Source: Orychophragmus violaceus (taxonomy: Eukaryota; Streptophyta; Magnoliopsida; Brassicales; Brassicaceae). From it: DNA of 64,000 nucleotides. The stretch spans positions 8,429,543 through 8,493,542 of the forward strand of contig CM058234.1 in the NCBI GenBank assembly GCA_030180135.1, read 5' to 3'. The notes under the pieces are model-generated. The model searched no databases. It saw nothing but the letters and a program-made list of their open reading frames with translations, and was not told where the DNA came from. This document shows positions 25,640-36,329 of this stretch, piece by piece. Position 1 is the first letter of the stretch. Each line of letters starts with the position of its first letter. The translations under genes and the position numbers were made by a program.

Positions 25640-25822
25640 TATAATTTGAAGATGGTAATGGAATGTCCATTAACAACCATGGACAGCCCATTTGGACATG
25701 GTCGTTAATGGACATGGACGTTAATGGACATGGACGTTTGTGGACAAAGATGTTATTTGTCCATAATCAAAATGGACAATTCTGGACAGGTCCAAACGGA
25801 CATAGACAGCCCATTTGACAGC
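25640..25822. repeat. GGACATGG-rich short tandem region
   Basis: Words such as AATGGACATGGACGTT recur in tandem at about 25690-25740, and TGGACAGCCCATTTG and ACAGCCCATTTGACAG bracket the stretch. This looks like the subterminal region of a degenerate hAT-type element, but no matching opposite end was found. Confidence 0.5.
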
Positions 25823-25849
25823 TCTACTAACAAGAAGGTTGGTTACTTT

Positions 25850-26367
25850 TTTTTTGTCCTGGATTCGATCTTCTCACTTACAATTTTTATCATTGGTACG
25901 TGTTCTGTGAAGTCATAAAAGATGTCCTCTGACGTTTCCATTTCATCCAAGTTGAAGAAAGAAAGTTGTAATCTCGGTGGTGAGCTTAATCAAATAGAAA
26001 AGCAAGCCTTGGATGGTCATCTTTAAAATCAAATTCAGTTGGTGAATACAGTTAAAATACACCAAACAACAAAACGTCTTAATTTTTTTCACTTTTAGGT
26101 TTTGTTTTCGAAAATATCACAAAATTCCAAAACTTCATAAATTTTAGGTATATGAAGGCAATTGAAATTTGAAATGAGGCCATAAAATAATTTAGCAACC
26201 CTTTCTAAACATGACTGATCAATGACATGATACTAAGCTATCAAAAATATTTTCAACAATTCCTCCCAAATTATAAACACATCATAAGTCAATTGCTTGA
26301 ACCATATATCTTAATGATTTAGTGTAACGTTCTAACTGAGGAGTTTCATTTAAAGTATACTTCATGT
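25850..26367. other. Intergenic AT-rich stretch
   Basis: I see nothing supportable as a gene or element between the minisatellite block and the Mutator-like element. Confidence 0.5.
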
Positions 26368-26376
26368 TTTATATTC

Positions 26377-27353
26377 GGGAAAATACCAAATAAATTCTGA
26401 ACTATACAGATCTGGTCAAAAATACCTCAACTACAAAATTTACCAAAACAAATCCAAACTAAAGTTGACTTCTCAAAAAAATCATGAATTTATAGTTGAC
26501 CTTGCCGATTTAGAACTCCGTTAAATAAACTAATAGAATGACTAGATGTTGTTAATCTAGTCGTCTATTGGTTCATCAAACCAAAACGACATCATATTTG
26601 TTAGACAATAAATAAAACTCAGAACCATGGGCTCATGAGTTTTGGAAAGAGACACGTAATCATTGAGCTATTGATAATAAGTTGTTATTGATTACAGATA
26701 AATTATGTTAAATTATCTTCTTTCCTTATTCCTAATAAATCTCAAATTGATTTGTAACTTAGAACCATTGCGCGGGTATGTTAATGTGGAAGCAAATATC
26801 TTTGCAATTGAAAAGGCAACTGCTACATATCACAAGCACTAAGATTATCGATTGATTTATCACCTGATGAGGTTCACCGACTTTTAGTTTATCTTAACTC
26901 CTCCAAAGAGATGTATGGGATAAGCTTACCTATTGTTGAGTCTGAAAATCCATTTTGGGTGTTAGAATTCTAAATTACAAATCAATTTAGGAATTATTAG
27001 AAATAAAGAAAGAATACAATTTAACATAATTTGTCTATAGCCAATAGCAATGTATTATCAATATCTCAATGGTTACATGTCTCTTTTCAAAACTCACGAG
27101 CCCACAGTTCGATCCCAGCTGAATGTTGGGTTTTATTTTTTTTGTCAAACAAAAACAACGTCGTTTTAGTTTAACGACATCTAATCTTTTTGTTAATTTA
27201 TTTAACGGAGTTCTAAATCGACAAGGGATCAACTGTAAGTTTATGTTTTTTTTTTGAGAAGTCAACTTTTGGTTTAGGTTTGTTCTGGCAAACTCTGAAG
27301 TTGAGATATTTTTTAGGCAAATCTATATAGTTCATCATTTATTTGGCAATTTT
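26377..27353. mobile_element. Mutator-like element with about 390-bp inverted arms
   Basis: The outer ends GGGAAAATACCAAATAAA and (reverse complement of the right end) AAAAATTGCCAAATAAA match. Similarity continues inwards for about 390 bp on each side (26377-26765 and 26965-27353). A perfect 9-bp duplication TTTATATTC flanks it (26368-26376 and 27354-27362), the Mutator signature. The central 200 bp is unlike the arms and may be captured DNA. Each arm contains a tRNA-like segment with a GTTCGATCC-type B-box (clear at about 27110). There is no transposase. Confidence 0.85.
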
Positions 27354-27362
27354 TTTATATTC

Positions 27363-28812
27363 ACGTCAAATTCAAGTATTATATATTTTCTTACGGGATA
27401 TATTAAACTACGAGTCTACGAGCTAGTTACTTAGTATTGGATCACGCATAGTAGATTGGGCGGATCATCGTGGGTTTTAGAGAAGCAAACAAAATTTATG
27501 ACTATTCTTGAGAAGTTAAATTTTCAAATATAAACTTTTTGAGTTTTTCTATAGTTACTTTTCAGTTTATTGCTTCAAAATGACGCTAAATAAGCAAAAA
27601 AAAAAAAAAGAGAGTAATGGGTTCAGCATTCTAAAAATACACTACTGAAGCGTGAATTGGAAAAATTCTGACCTTTTGGTTATGAATCTTATAACATACA
27701 CCATTATTTGACTCTATTATTAAAACAGTCGATGCAAATTTCTTGTGAAAATGAATATAAAAATGGGACAATCCAGAATAGCACATAGCAAAAATCTTTA
27801 TATTTATTTAGAAGTGTTTTTGACTTTATATTAACTTTCAAAATGAATGATTACTAATTTACCATTAATGAAATTAGACTAATTATTGTATTAACTTTTA
27901 TTTATATTTATAATTTAATTATGTTTTTTAATTTTATTATGAAGATATATATAACCTTGGATAAAAAATAAAATGATAAATATGAAATATTTATGAATTT
28001 TTTAAAAATTTTATTTTGAAGATATACATAAGCTTGAGTAAAAAAATAAAAAAGTAAGATGAGATGATAAATATGAAGATATTTATAAAGATTTTTAATA
28101 TTATTAGAGATATACATAAATTTCAATATAAAATAAGATGATAAATATGAAAATATTTATGAATATTTTTAATATTAATAAATATTATTTTTAAAATTTA
28201 TATAGTAAATTCGTATTATTTATAGAAATTTTGAATTTATTTATAAAATGATAAAACATTTTAAATAAAACATTTTTGTAATGATTTTTATACATAAAAG
28301 ATATAATTACAATTTATTTTATTACTATTAATTTTATTTATAATAAATTATAAAATATTTTATTAAATATATATATATATATATGTTTAATTATACATAG
28401 TCTTATATATGCTTTTATAATAATATTATTGTTGCTAAATTAATTTGATAATCATTTTTTATAAAAATATATTGTTGTGTTTAATAATATTTATGTTCGC
28501 ACAGTAAATCATATTAGTAATTAAATAAATACATAAAATATATCAGCTTTGATGCATAACAATCTGTTGTGGATCAAATTTCTTTTCCGATTTTTAATTG
28601 GTGCAACAGATTTTTAATAATTTTATGTTCGCGCCGCTACATTTTAAACTTTATGTATAATCAAGCAATCCAATTTTCAAGTGGGTTAATTCGACTAATC
28701 TGGTGCAACTATTCAAACTTTAGTTTTCCAAGTCCAAAGTTGGTTTCTATTAAAAAAGATATTAGAAGATATAGACATATCTTCCCATAGTTATCATATT
28801 TTACGGGTATAT
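27363..28812. other. Very AT-rich intergenic stretch
   Basis: About 27800-28560 is extremely AT-rich with near-repeats of AAGATATACATAAG and GATGATAAATATGAA type (about 27940-28170). No gene is seen. Confidence 0.55.
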
Positions 28813-28825
28813 TTGTCATTCTGTT

Positions 28826-29019
28826 AATCAAGTGTTGATGATGTAGTGGTAAGAAGACGGGCCTTGGATGCACCACATTCACAGTTCGATTCACCTGCTC
28901 TACATTCCCCACTTGGCTACCCCAAAGAACTGCGGATGAAACATGGCGCACACGTGAACTGTAGTCTTGAGACCTAAAAAGTTGATGGGATACCACGTGT
29001 CGAATCAAAAAAAAAAATG
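28826..29019 (+). mobile_element. tRNA-derived SINE, about 194 bp
   Basis: A pol III A-box-like TGATGTAGTGGTAAGAAG and B-box AGTTCGATTC lie 30-40 bp apart, and the 3' end is a poly(A) run. A 13-bp duplication TTGTCATTCTGTT flanks it perfectly (28813-28825 and 29020-29032). These together define a SINE retroposed by LINE machinery. Confidence 0.88.
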
Positions 29020-29090
29020 TTGTCATTCTGTTTAAGTAGTCCTCATCCTACCTTAAACTCTTGTATAAATACTATACTACTTTGATAATA

Positions 29091-29363
29091 GGCATGTTCG
29101 TTTGTCAGATGCAGGAGGCATGCGGCTGCGGCTGCGTCTAAACTCTACGGCCTGCATCCGGAATTTTTAACCGTAAGAGAAAACGCTGGAATTGCTTGCG
29201 TCTGCATCTGCGTTTACAGTAAAACTCGCATCTAACAAACGAACAGACCAGCGACTGCGGCTGCAGCCAGACGCGCGTCTATCAAACGAACAACAATTGT
29301 TGCGTTTGACCGCAACGGCTAGCCGCAGGCCGCAGCCACCTGCATCTGACAAACGAACAGACC
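29091..29363. mobile_element. GC-rich hAT-type MITE
   Basis: The left end GGCATGTTCGTTTGTCAGAT and the inverted right end GGTCTGTTCGTTTGTCAGAT match well and continue into GCAGG..GCGGCTGCGG. The element is 273 bp and far more GC-rich than its surroundings. The flanking octamers TGATAATA and CAATAATA agree at 6 of 8 positions, as an aged 8-bp hAT duplication would. It has no coding capacity. Confidence 0.75.
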
Positions 29364-29529
29364 CAATAATAAACACAACATTCACATTCTATTAGTTTCA
29401 AATAAAACACTTTGTTTTACATATCACAAGAGCTTTGCGAAACATCATGGCTTGTACTGTACGTGTTGTGCATAAGGTTACACTTCTTTTAGTAGTAATA
29501 TATCAAACTCAGCGTTTCAGTCACAAGAA

Positions 29530-31570
29530 TTATTTATGATGCATAGATAAACCATCATCTGTATGCTTCCACCCCGTCTCTAACCGTTGATTTGTAACAG
29601 AAGATCTCTCGTTTAACCATCTAATGATATCACCAAACACAATCTCCAAATTCTGAGGAGATTCTCCATATAAAAGCCCATGCCACATATTCGGGTATAA
29701 CTTGAAAGTCTTGTCTGAACTCGAAGACACCTCGTATAGTAGCTTGCTTACGTCTTTGTCCGTAACTTTATCTTCTTCTCCGTGAAGGACAATAAATGGC
29801 ATCGATACCTGTTTAAAAAATCAAATCTTGTTAATATCAAGAAGATCAATATATAAATACAAAAGAAAAAAAATATGTGAAAAAACCTGATGAAGATTCT
29901 TCTCAAGATCCAAGCTAGTCATTAAGAGGTTATGAGCAGTTTTCAAACGAGGCCGGCCCTTGTAGCAATACTCGTTTTCCCTAACCTTTAAAATAAACAA
30001 TGATTAAAGTCTATACAATAAAGAAAATGTTCTTAGGTTGTATTACATAATATCACTATGTTACCTGTTTTCTTATGTGGGATTCTTTAAATGCGACGTC
30101 AATAATATCGTTGCTAGGAACTATCTTCCAAGTTGGAATAATTCGAGTCAGCTTTGTTAGAAATTTGATCACCACAGGATGTGGCTTTATCTCTTCTGCT
30201 AGCTATAAGCAAATGAAATAAAATAAACAACTTAAGCGTTATATTAATTAATTTGTATCTTTAGACTTTTTCACTATTATATTCATTCAAGTGATTAAAC
30301 CAAGAAAATTACACAAGATATTACTAAAGTTGGCGAGTTAATTAAAAAAACCCTGGAATCTAAAACCATCAACAATGCAAGTTTTTTTAAAGACAAAAGC
30401 CGGCATGCTAAAAATAAATCCCCGGAAAAAAAACAAATTAAAAACCAGCTAAAAGCAACAAAAATAATATCAAAATCTAGTCATCCTAGACAAAGAATCC
30501 ACCATAAACCGAGAAAAAAAAATAGAAAAGAGCATCCACATCCGAACATTATTGAAGCTGCATATTTAGACGTTTTTTTTGGGTAAAAATATTTAGACGT
30601 TATAATTAAGTTCAACTATTTGTTTTAGAAATTTTTAGGGTTTTTGTTAAACTCTTAGGATGTTGATTCTTGTAGAATAATCCGGTAAGTTGTTCACAAT
30701 CTTTAAACCAAATAGTTTTGAAGTCAAGCAAGACTAAGCAGGAATAATAAAACTATAATAACCAACAAAAGATGTGTAGGATGATAGGTGATAACACATA
30801 CCTTACACATGGGAGCGACTAAAACGGCACCGTCCCAAAAATCGGGCTTCTTTCTAGCTAATAGTAACACGACTGCTCCTCCCATGGATTCTCCCATTAG
30901 AAACCTCATCTTACCTTTATTCTCTTCTTTTTCTTCACATTCACCATTTCAAAAACATATAAAAAAGTATTATTACAAATATAATTTGATCGGATGAGAA
31001 TTATAAGAGAAATCATATAAGATGATGAATTACCACAAATTGAAGAGTAATGAGAAGAGACGTCATCAACAAGAAGATCAAAGTCTTTGATGTAACCATT
31101 TAATCCCCCGGATTTACCGTGTCCTTCATAGTCCATTCCGTAGACCGCAAAACCCGCCTCTGCTAACCTTATTGCCGTGCCTGATTAATCATATATTTGA
31201 TTAAACATTTGAATTTATAATGTATTAGTTGATTTTGCTATGAGTGTTGATGATGATTATATCATAATTTAAAGAGACTGAACTGTTCATGGTGATGCTT
31301 GATTCCATTGCGTAGCCGTGACATAAAAAGATTAAAGCCTTTGGTTCTTGTTCGTTCTCTGGTTTCCATGAACACGTGAAGAGCTCCATCCCTCGTGAAT
31401 TCAACACGTAACCCTAATTACAACAATTGCAAATATCAGTTAATGGGCTAACGTTATATAATGCATAATTAATCTTGGTTTTACAAATAGAGAATGCATG
31501 ATTAAAGAGCTAATTTATAATTGAAAAAAAAAAAAAAAAAGAGAAGACAAACCTCTTCGTACTTAACCAT
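29530..31570 (-). CDS. MAGL10: Monoacylglycerol-lipase-like alpha/beta hydrolase B (313 aa)
   Basis: Seven exons on the minus strand: 31570-31553, 31413-31284, 31180-31034, 30932-30802, 30202-30065, 29985-29887 and 29808-29530. Phases agree and the total is 942 nt, 313 residues, starting MVKYEE|GYVLNSRGMEL. Motifs: LCHGYAME (oxyanion hole), MGESMGGA (nucleophile Ser near 114), HGEEDKVTD (Asp near 234) and MWHGLL (His near 264). It has the same exon plan as hydrolase A, so the two are tandem duplicates, and by position it should be the ortholog of At3g55180. It probably hydrolyses monoacylglycerols or similar lipids; no signal peptide is seen. Intron 4 is enlarged by repeat-derived DNA. Confidence 0.92.
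30340..30610. mobile_element. Possible retroposon tail in intron 4 of hydrolase B
   Basis: Segments such as AAAGCCGGCATGC and AAATCCCCGGAAA resemble words in the retroposon fragment at 49916-50126 (AAAGCCGG..AAATCCCCGG) in the same order. Ends are uncertain and no clear target duplication was found. Confidence 0.4.
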
Positions 31571-32178
31571 GATGTTCCTTTTGTTTTTTTTGGGGTAAGA
31601 AGGTAAACTGGATTTTCTTTCAATTTATAGAAGACTAGAGTCACGGTATGAGAGATTCGTTAACAACAAGATAAGAGAAAGAGAGGAAATTTAGATTGAG
31701 ATTAAATAGGAAAAGCCACTTAATTAATTAATGATGCGTTTAGACTTTGGATAATACTTAATAGTTATGGATGACGTGGGCATCTCCACATCATTTATTT
31801 TCCCATCTTAATTAACTAACTTTACTTTAGAGAAAATAATACGATTTGACCTCCAATTGATCTCGAAGATCAATAATCAGTCGTAAAAAATAATCAAAAC
31901 GAGATCGACGATAAACTTAAATCCAACTGATTATGAAATCACTTTAAAATCTAGAAATATTGATATACAAATATCTTAATTAAATTAATAAATCTTAATT
32001 TTATCAATAAAGATATTATTATATTTATGTTTATCTCAATATAAGAAACTTAGTGTGATTATTTCTTTTTATAATAAAAACAGTTTAGAAACTAGAAACA
32101 TTAAGTACCATGTATATCTATTATCTATTATCACTAATATAAACAGAAAAGTTATTTTTCATCATATACAAAGAAAAA
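31571..32178. other. Promoter region of hydrolase B and AT-rich spacer
   Basis: No gene. The minus-strand promoter of hydrolase B should lie within about 500 bp of 31570; I recognise no specific element there. Confidence 0.45.
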
Positions 32179-32230
32179 CTAGGATAATTCACCCCGCATT
32201 TTTGCGGATACAAATATTATTAAATAATAT
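32179..32230 (-). mobile_element. Helitron-like 3' terminus
   Basis: Read on the minus strand, a short hairpin CCGCAAAAATGCGG is followed about 10 bases later by CTAG at 32182-32179 and then a T. This is the layout of a Helitron 3' end (hairpin, CTRR, insertion between A and T). The 5' TC end was not located, so the element's extent to the right is unknown. Confidence 0.5.
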
Positions 32231-32600
32231 TTTAATATATTTTATTTTAAATATAAGTATATTTTTATTTTTATTATAATAGAATTTTGCATAATATTTT
32301 AAAATTTCTTTCATTTTTAAATAATTATATAAATTTACAATATTATTAACTTTCTCATTTATATTTATCTAAATTTTTATATAAATAATATAAATTTATT
32401 GTATAAATTATATTATTTACAACAATCATATCTATTAATATGTAATATTCAAACTTTAAAAAATAGTTTCGTATTATCATATTGTCTTTTTTTATGTGAG
32501 ATAATGTATATTTCTAAAATAAAATAAATTAAGATTAATATAGTAAAAAAATGTTATTCCGAGTAAGCAAGTATTCAACCATTTTAAAAGTAAACGAAAA

Positions 32601-32986
32601 TTTGAGGAAGACCCTTGGTTTAATGGTCAAGGATTTAAAGGCTTTTACACCAGATCTGGGGTTCGATCCCAAAGAATACAGTTTAGGTAGATTAACGAAT
32701 GCAAGCTTCTAGGAGGTCCAGAGTTGCAGAACACAACCAGCCGTCATAGTCTCATGTGTTGCGGGAGAGCTGTCCATCGTAGGTGTGGTACATGTGAAGC
32801 CGTTCGTCGTAGGTCAAGTGTTGCAGGGTAGAGCTGAACCATGTAATCATTGTTCGTGGAGCTGTTCATCGTAATCGTAAGTGCTGCAGGTAGTTGAATC
32901 AAGGTGTTGATCTCGATCAGAAGATCATTAATGTTAGGATTATATCAAATATCACTCATGATTGTAATAGGGTTTTAGACGATAGA
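32601..32986 (+). mobile_element. tRNA-derived SINE, about 386 bp
   Basis: The head contains an A-box-like TTGGTTTAATGGTCAAGG and a B-box GGGTTCGATCCC about 35 bp apart. A perfect 15-bp duplication AAAAGTAAACGAAAA flanks it (32586-32600 and 32987-33001). The body has repeated CGTAGGT/CATCGTA words and GTTGCRGG motifs. It is longer than the SINE at 28826 and unrelated to it beyond the tRNA boxes. Confidence 0.85.
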
Positions 32987-33499
32987 AAAAGTAAACGAAA
33001 AATTAAAATACTTTTCAATTAATATTAAATTTTAGATTTAAAGCTCGTAAATAAAATATTTAAAATTTTAATTAAAATACAATTCTGTGACTTATTATAA
33101 CCTAATCAAGTGACATGTTACAATCTGATTAATTATGTAAACATCACGTGGTGGTGGATCATGATAGATTATTATTAATCAAATCTAAAATCCACCAAAT
33201 TAAGTACAACGTTTAGTCATTCAATGCCAGAATCCATTGAGGCATAAAGACTACATTGCGCAGAACGAAATAGTGCTTACTCCACTGAAGCTTATGGGTT
33301 GTTTTCCTCTTTCGAAGACATTATCAAGGAACTCTTTAAAGACTTCCTCTTGGGTTACATATATCCTCTTGGTGTGTTTTAATCCCAAATGCCGTTGCCG
33401 TATATTCTAGCGGGGTTAGTGGGTGATTTTCGATATGTGGCAAGAAGATATTTGTACATAAAAATTATTATCAATATATTTGACTAGAAAAAATAAAAT

Positions 33500-33807
33500 T
33501 ATGCACCCACCAACATCAAGTTAATCGCAGGAGACCGTGAGGACGAAATATTATGTCTCCTGCGATTAACTTTTATTAACTTTAGTATTAACTGTTGTTG
33601 TGTATTAGATATATTAGAGATTGTATATCTGGTTAATTTCTGGTTTAGTTTGGTTAACATATCTGGTTTACCTTTCTTATATTTATGCTTTACTCTTTCT
33701 TGTAAGAAACTTACGATAAACAAAACAATTTGACATGATTCTCTTTAGATTATAATATGACATGATTCTCTCAAGATTATAATAAACTTGATATTGGTGG
33801 GTGCATA
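33500..33807. mobile_element. MITE-like element with 23-bp inverted ends
   Basis: The left end (33500-33522, TATGCACCCACCAACATCAA..) and right end (33785-33807) are inverted copies with one mismatch. Just inside the left end a second inverted pair, TTAATCGCAGGAGAC and GTCTCCTGCGATTAA, forms a hairpin at about 33521-33569. ATGATTCTCT words repeat near the right end. No target duplication is obvious, so the superfamily is unknown. Confidence 0.7.
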
Positions 33808-33819
33808 TTTTTATTTATT

Positions 33820-36300
33820 TTTAAAAATATATTTTTGGTAAAAATATTAAAATTTATTATCATTTTCTATTTCTTTAAAGAATTATAGAAAGAACAAAGA
33901 AGATAGACAAACCAAAAATTAAAAACTACAAACTAACTAAACCAACAAGAATGCGACGGAGACAACCGTTTAGAATAAGGCCCTGGATAAATGCTAAAAG
34001 CAAAACAAATCCAGACAAGAGCGCAGCAATCACACACCTAGACGTCGACCATCCCGCTTTTACCATAGTTCTAAAGAATTAGAGTTCACATCATTGTTGC
34101 CACGAGCATCGTGCAAGGCCAGTCCTCAAACCTCAAAATAGATGCCTACAGCTTCTCCAAAAACTAACGGGATCTCCGGAATCCATAACGGACTATCTTG
34201 CAGCCGTCGACAAGGGAGCCCAGTTGGGCCATCAAGGAGTCACCCCAACTACAAGATAGCCGGTACAATAAACCGGCGCCTCAACATCTCAAGTCCGGAT
34301 CAGTCCCACAATCGTCACCGGTCCAATCCCGGAGCTATCCCGAAACACAAACCTAAACACAATCGCACTGCCGTCGCACTTTTGTTGGAGAACAGACACA
34401 GACATGAAACCCTAGCCACACCGATGGACCACGGCGCCGGAGCCACACCACCGAAGCTGGAAACTACCGCCGAGCCACCCGAAGAACCACCACATGGAGA
34501 CACCGCCCGAAGGACCACTCTTGCCGGAGAAACGCGAGCCACCTCGAAGAGGCATGCCACCAGAACAGATCCACTGCCGCCACCTTGAAACCCGACAAAG
34601 ACCCGCCCTCAAGGTACTAAAGCCGGCGGCGAGATCTGAAGAGGATTGATCCGCCTTCGCCGCCCCTCCGCCGCAAAGGAAAAGACCCAGACGGGGAGAG
34701 ACCGTGCCGGTAGAAGGGTGAAACCACCCATCACTGCCAACGCCGTAGAGCACGCCTAGCCGCAAAAGAGGACACGCCGAGGAAACCGCCGGAGGAGAAA
34801 AACGCCGGAGAAATATGGAGGAGAGGAACTCGGAAGAAGACAGGCGGAAGAGTCCGAGACAACAACCACTGAGACGCGGAGCATCTCACCTCTACCGCAG
34901 ACACCGCGATGCCGCGGTGGCTGCGCCGCTAACACCAGAGGACCTCGACGAGCATCAACCACCGCAAATTCGCTGACAAACCTGATGCGGTCATCAGAAC
35001 CAGACTAGACCAGGCGCTCACTAACTCAACCACTACGTCAATCACTGCGTCAATCAGCACGCTTACTAACTCAACAACTACATCAATCAGCGCAACCAGA
35101 CCCGATGGAGACCAACAGTCAGAAAATGAAGCACTCCGACAAATCCATGAGGAACCAATCAACAAATCCAATTGTTCTGGATTCCCAACTCATAAGAGGA
35201 CAAAGGAGAATTGTATTCGAACCAAAAGGAGTAATGGTTTGAAAAATATTCAACTTCCAAATCAGGAGATGCTACACTTGCCTTATTTGGAAGTTCATGA
35301 GTTTATATATTGCCAAACTCGAACATGGCGACTAGGAGACTTCTCACTACTTTTAGAAGCACTCTACAACACCTTCATAAGCACCAGCCCATACAGGATC
35401 AGACGGATCCTATTGGAACATAAGCAAACTCAACCGGAACTATTTATGGAAGCTATGAGGACCAATTGGTTTATCACCTCTCAAACCAAGATTTGGCGAC
35501 CAGGAGACATTTACCACGAGCCAAAGAAGATAGAAGACGTCACCAACTCAGCCAGAATGCACATAATCAATTGGAGGTTCAGCTTGTTCAACTTTCCTTA
35601 TTCAGACACAAGCACATTCAAGGAGAAGATCATCCAACGGCTCCTTTTCAAGAATGCAAGCTGCGAATTCTTTTCCTGTCAAGATGTTCCAGAGATCCTA
35701 ACTTATCCCCTAAAGCCATCCAGATACAAAGAAAGCAACAAGAGCTTGAATCCTTACCAAATTCAGCCTAACGGCTAGTTTGTCATCAAGTTTCGATTTT
35801 TTTCTTGTTCAAGGTCAATATGACAGTTTGTAAAGAGCCTATAAAGGCATAGTTTAGCTCATTGTATTATTCACCTTTCAACCTTTCAATCAAAGTATTA
35901 TTCAGTTTTTTCAAAGAGTGTTCTTTGTTAAGATCTTTTGTCTTAGGATTCATTTGACTGATTCAATTGTTTCTGAAGATTATTGGATTAGGATTGCTTG
36001 TGTGACTCAAGCAGAACTAGTTCACCACCAATTGAGAGAGTCAATCACCTTCCATCCATTACACCCATCTCGGTCAAGTAAGAGAGCTCTTAAGCCAGTG
36101 CTTGTCCTCCGTCAATCCGTCGCTCAAGCTTCCGCCTTGGGGCTGCATCAAAACCAATGGAGACCGAAACCATAGAAAAAGAACTGAGACAAGAAAGCCA
36201 CTGGCGCCAGAAACGATTTAGATCAGAAGAAAAGTGTGAGGCGGCGGAAAGTATTAGAGTCGAGAGACAGAGAGAGAAAAATATAGGGTTATATTTTTCT
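33820..36300. mobile_element. Degenerate retroposon region with an LTR-like insert
   Basis: The left margin (tttttggtaaaaatattaaaa..) resembles the tail of the retroposon at 36330, and the GC-rich stretch 34100-34930 with many CGCCGG/CCACCG words resembles the body of that element. From about 35170 to 36150 the sequence looks like an LTR: a TATA-like CCTATAAAGGCATAG at about 35837, a promoter-like tract after it, and an end in GGGGCTGCATCA. The words AACCAAT on both sides of the LTR-like piece could be part of its duplication. Long frames here (such as 35239-35778) have no recognisable domain. Boundaries are approximate. Confidence 0.45.
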
Positions 36301-36329
36301 GATTCTTTTCTAAAATATATTGATGATAT

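Larger units (their letters stand above)
24781..25849. repeat. 27-bp direct repeat flanking the minisatellite block
   Basis: A 27-bp sequence beginning TCTACTAACAAGAAGG is present identically at 24781-24807 and 25823-25849, 1042 bp apart. It encloses the minisatellite and a GGACATGG-rich segment. The right copy is preceded by ACAGCCCATTTGACAGCTC, which resembles a hAT-type terminus. Confidence 0.85.

Noticed and set aside
28826..28900. tRNA gene
   Set aside because: A and B boxes are present but there is no cloverleaf; poly(A) and target duplication show a SINE. The same holds for 32601-32680.
34142..35171. GC-rich frames on both strands (148, 117 and 80 codons)
   Set aside because: Overlapping frames in a CGCCGG-rich retroposon body with no domain; composition explains them.
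35239..35778. 179-codon frame as a host gene
   Set aside because: It lies in what looks like an LTR insert, has no recognisable domain and a competing frame on the same strand.
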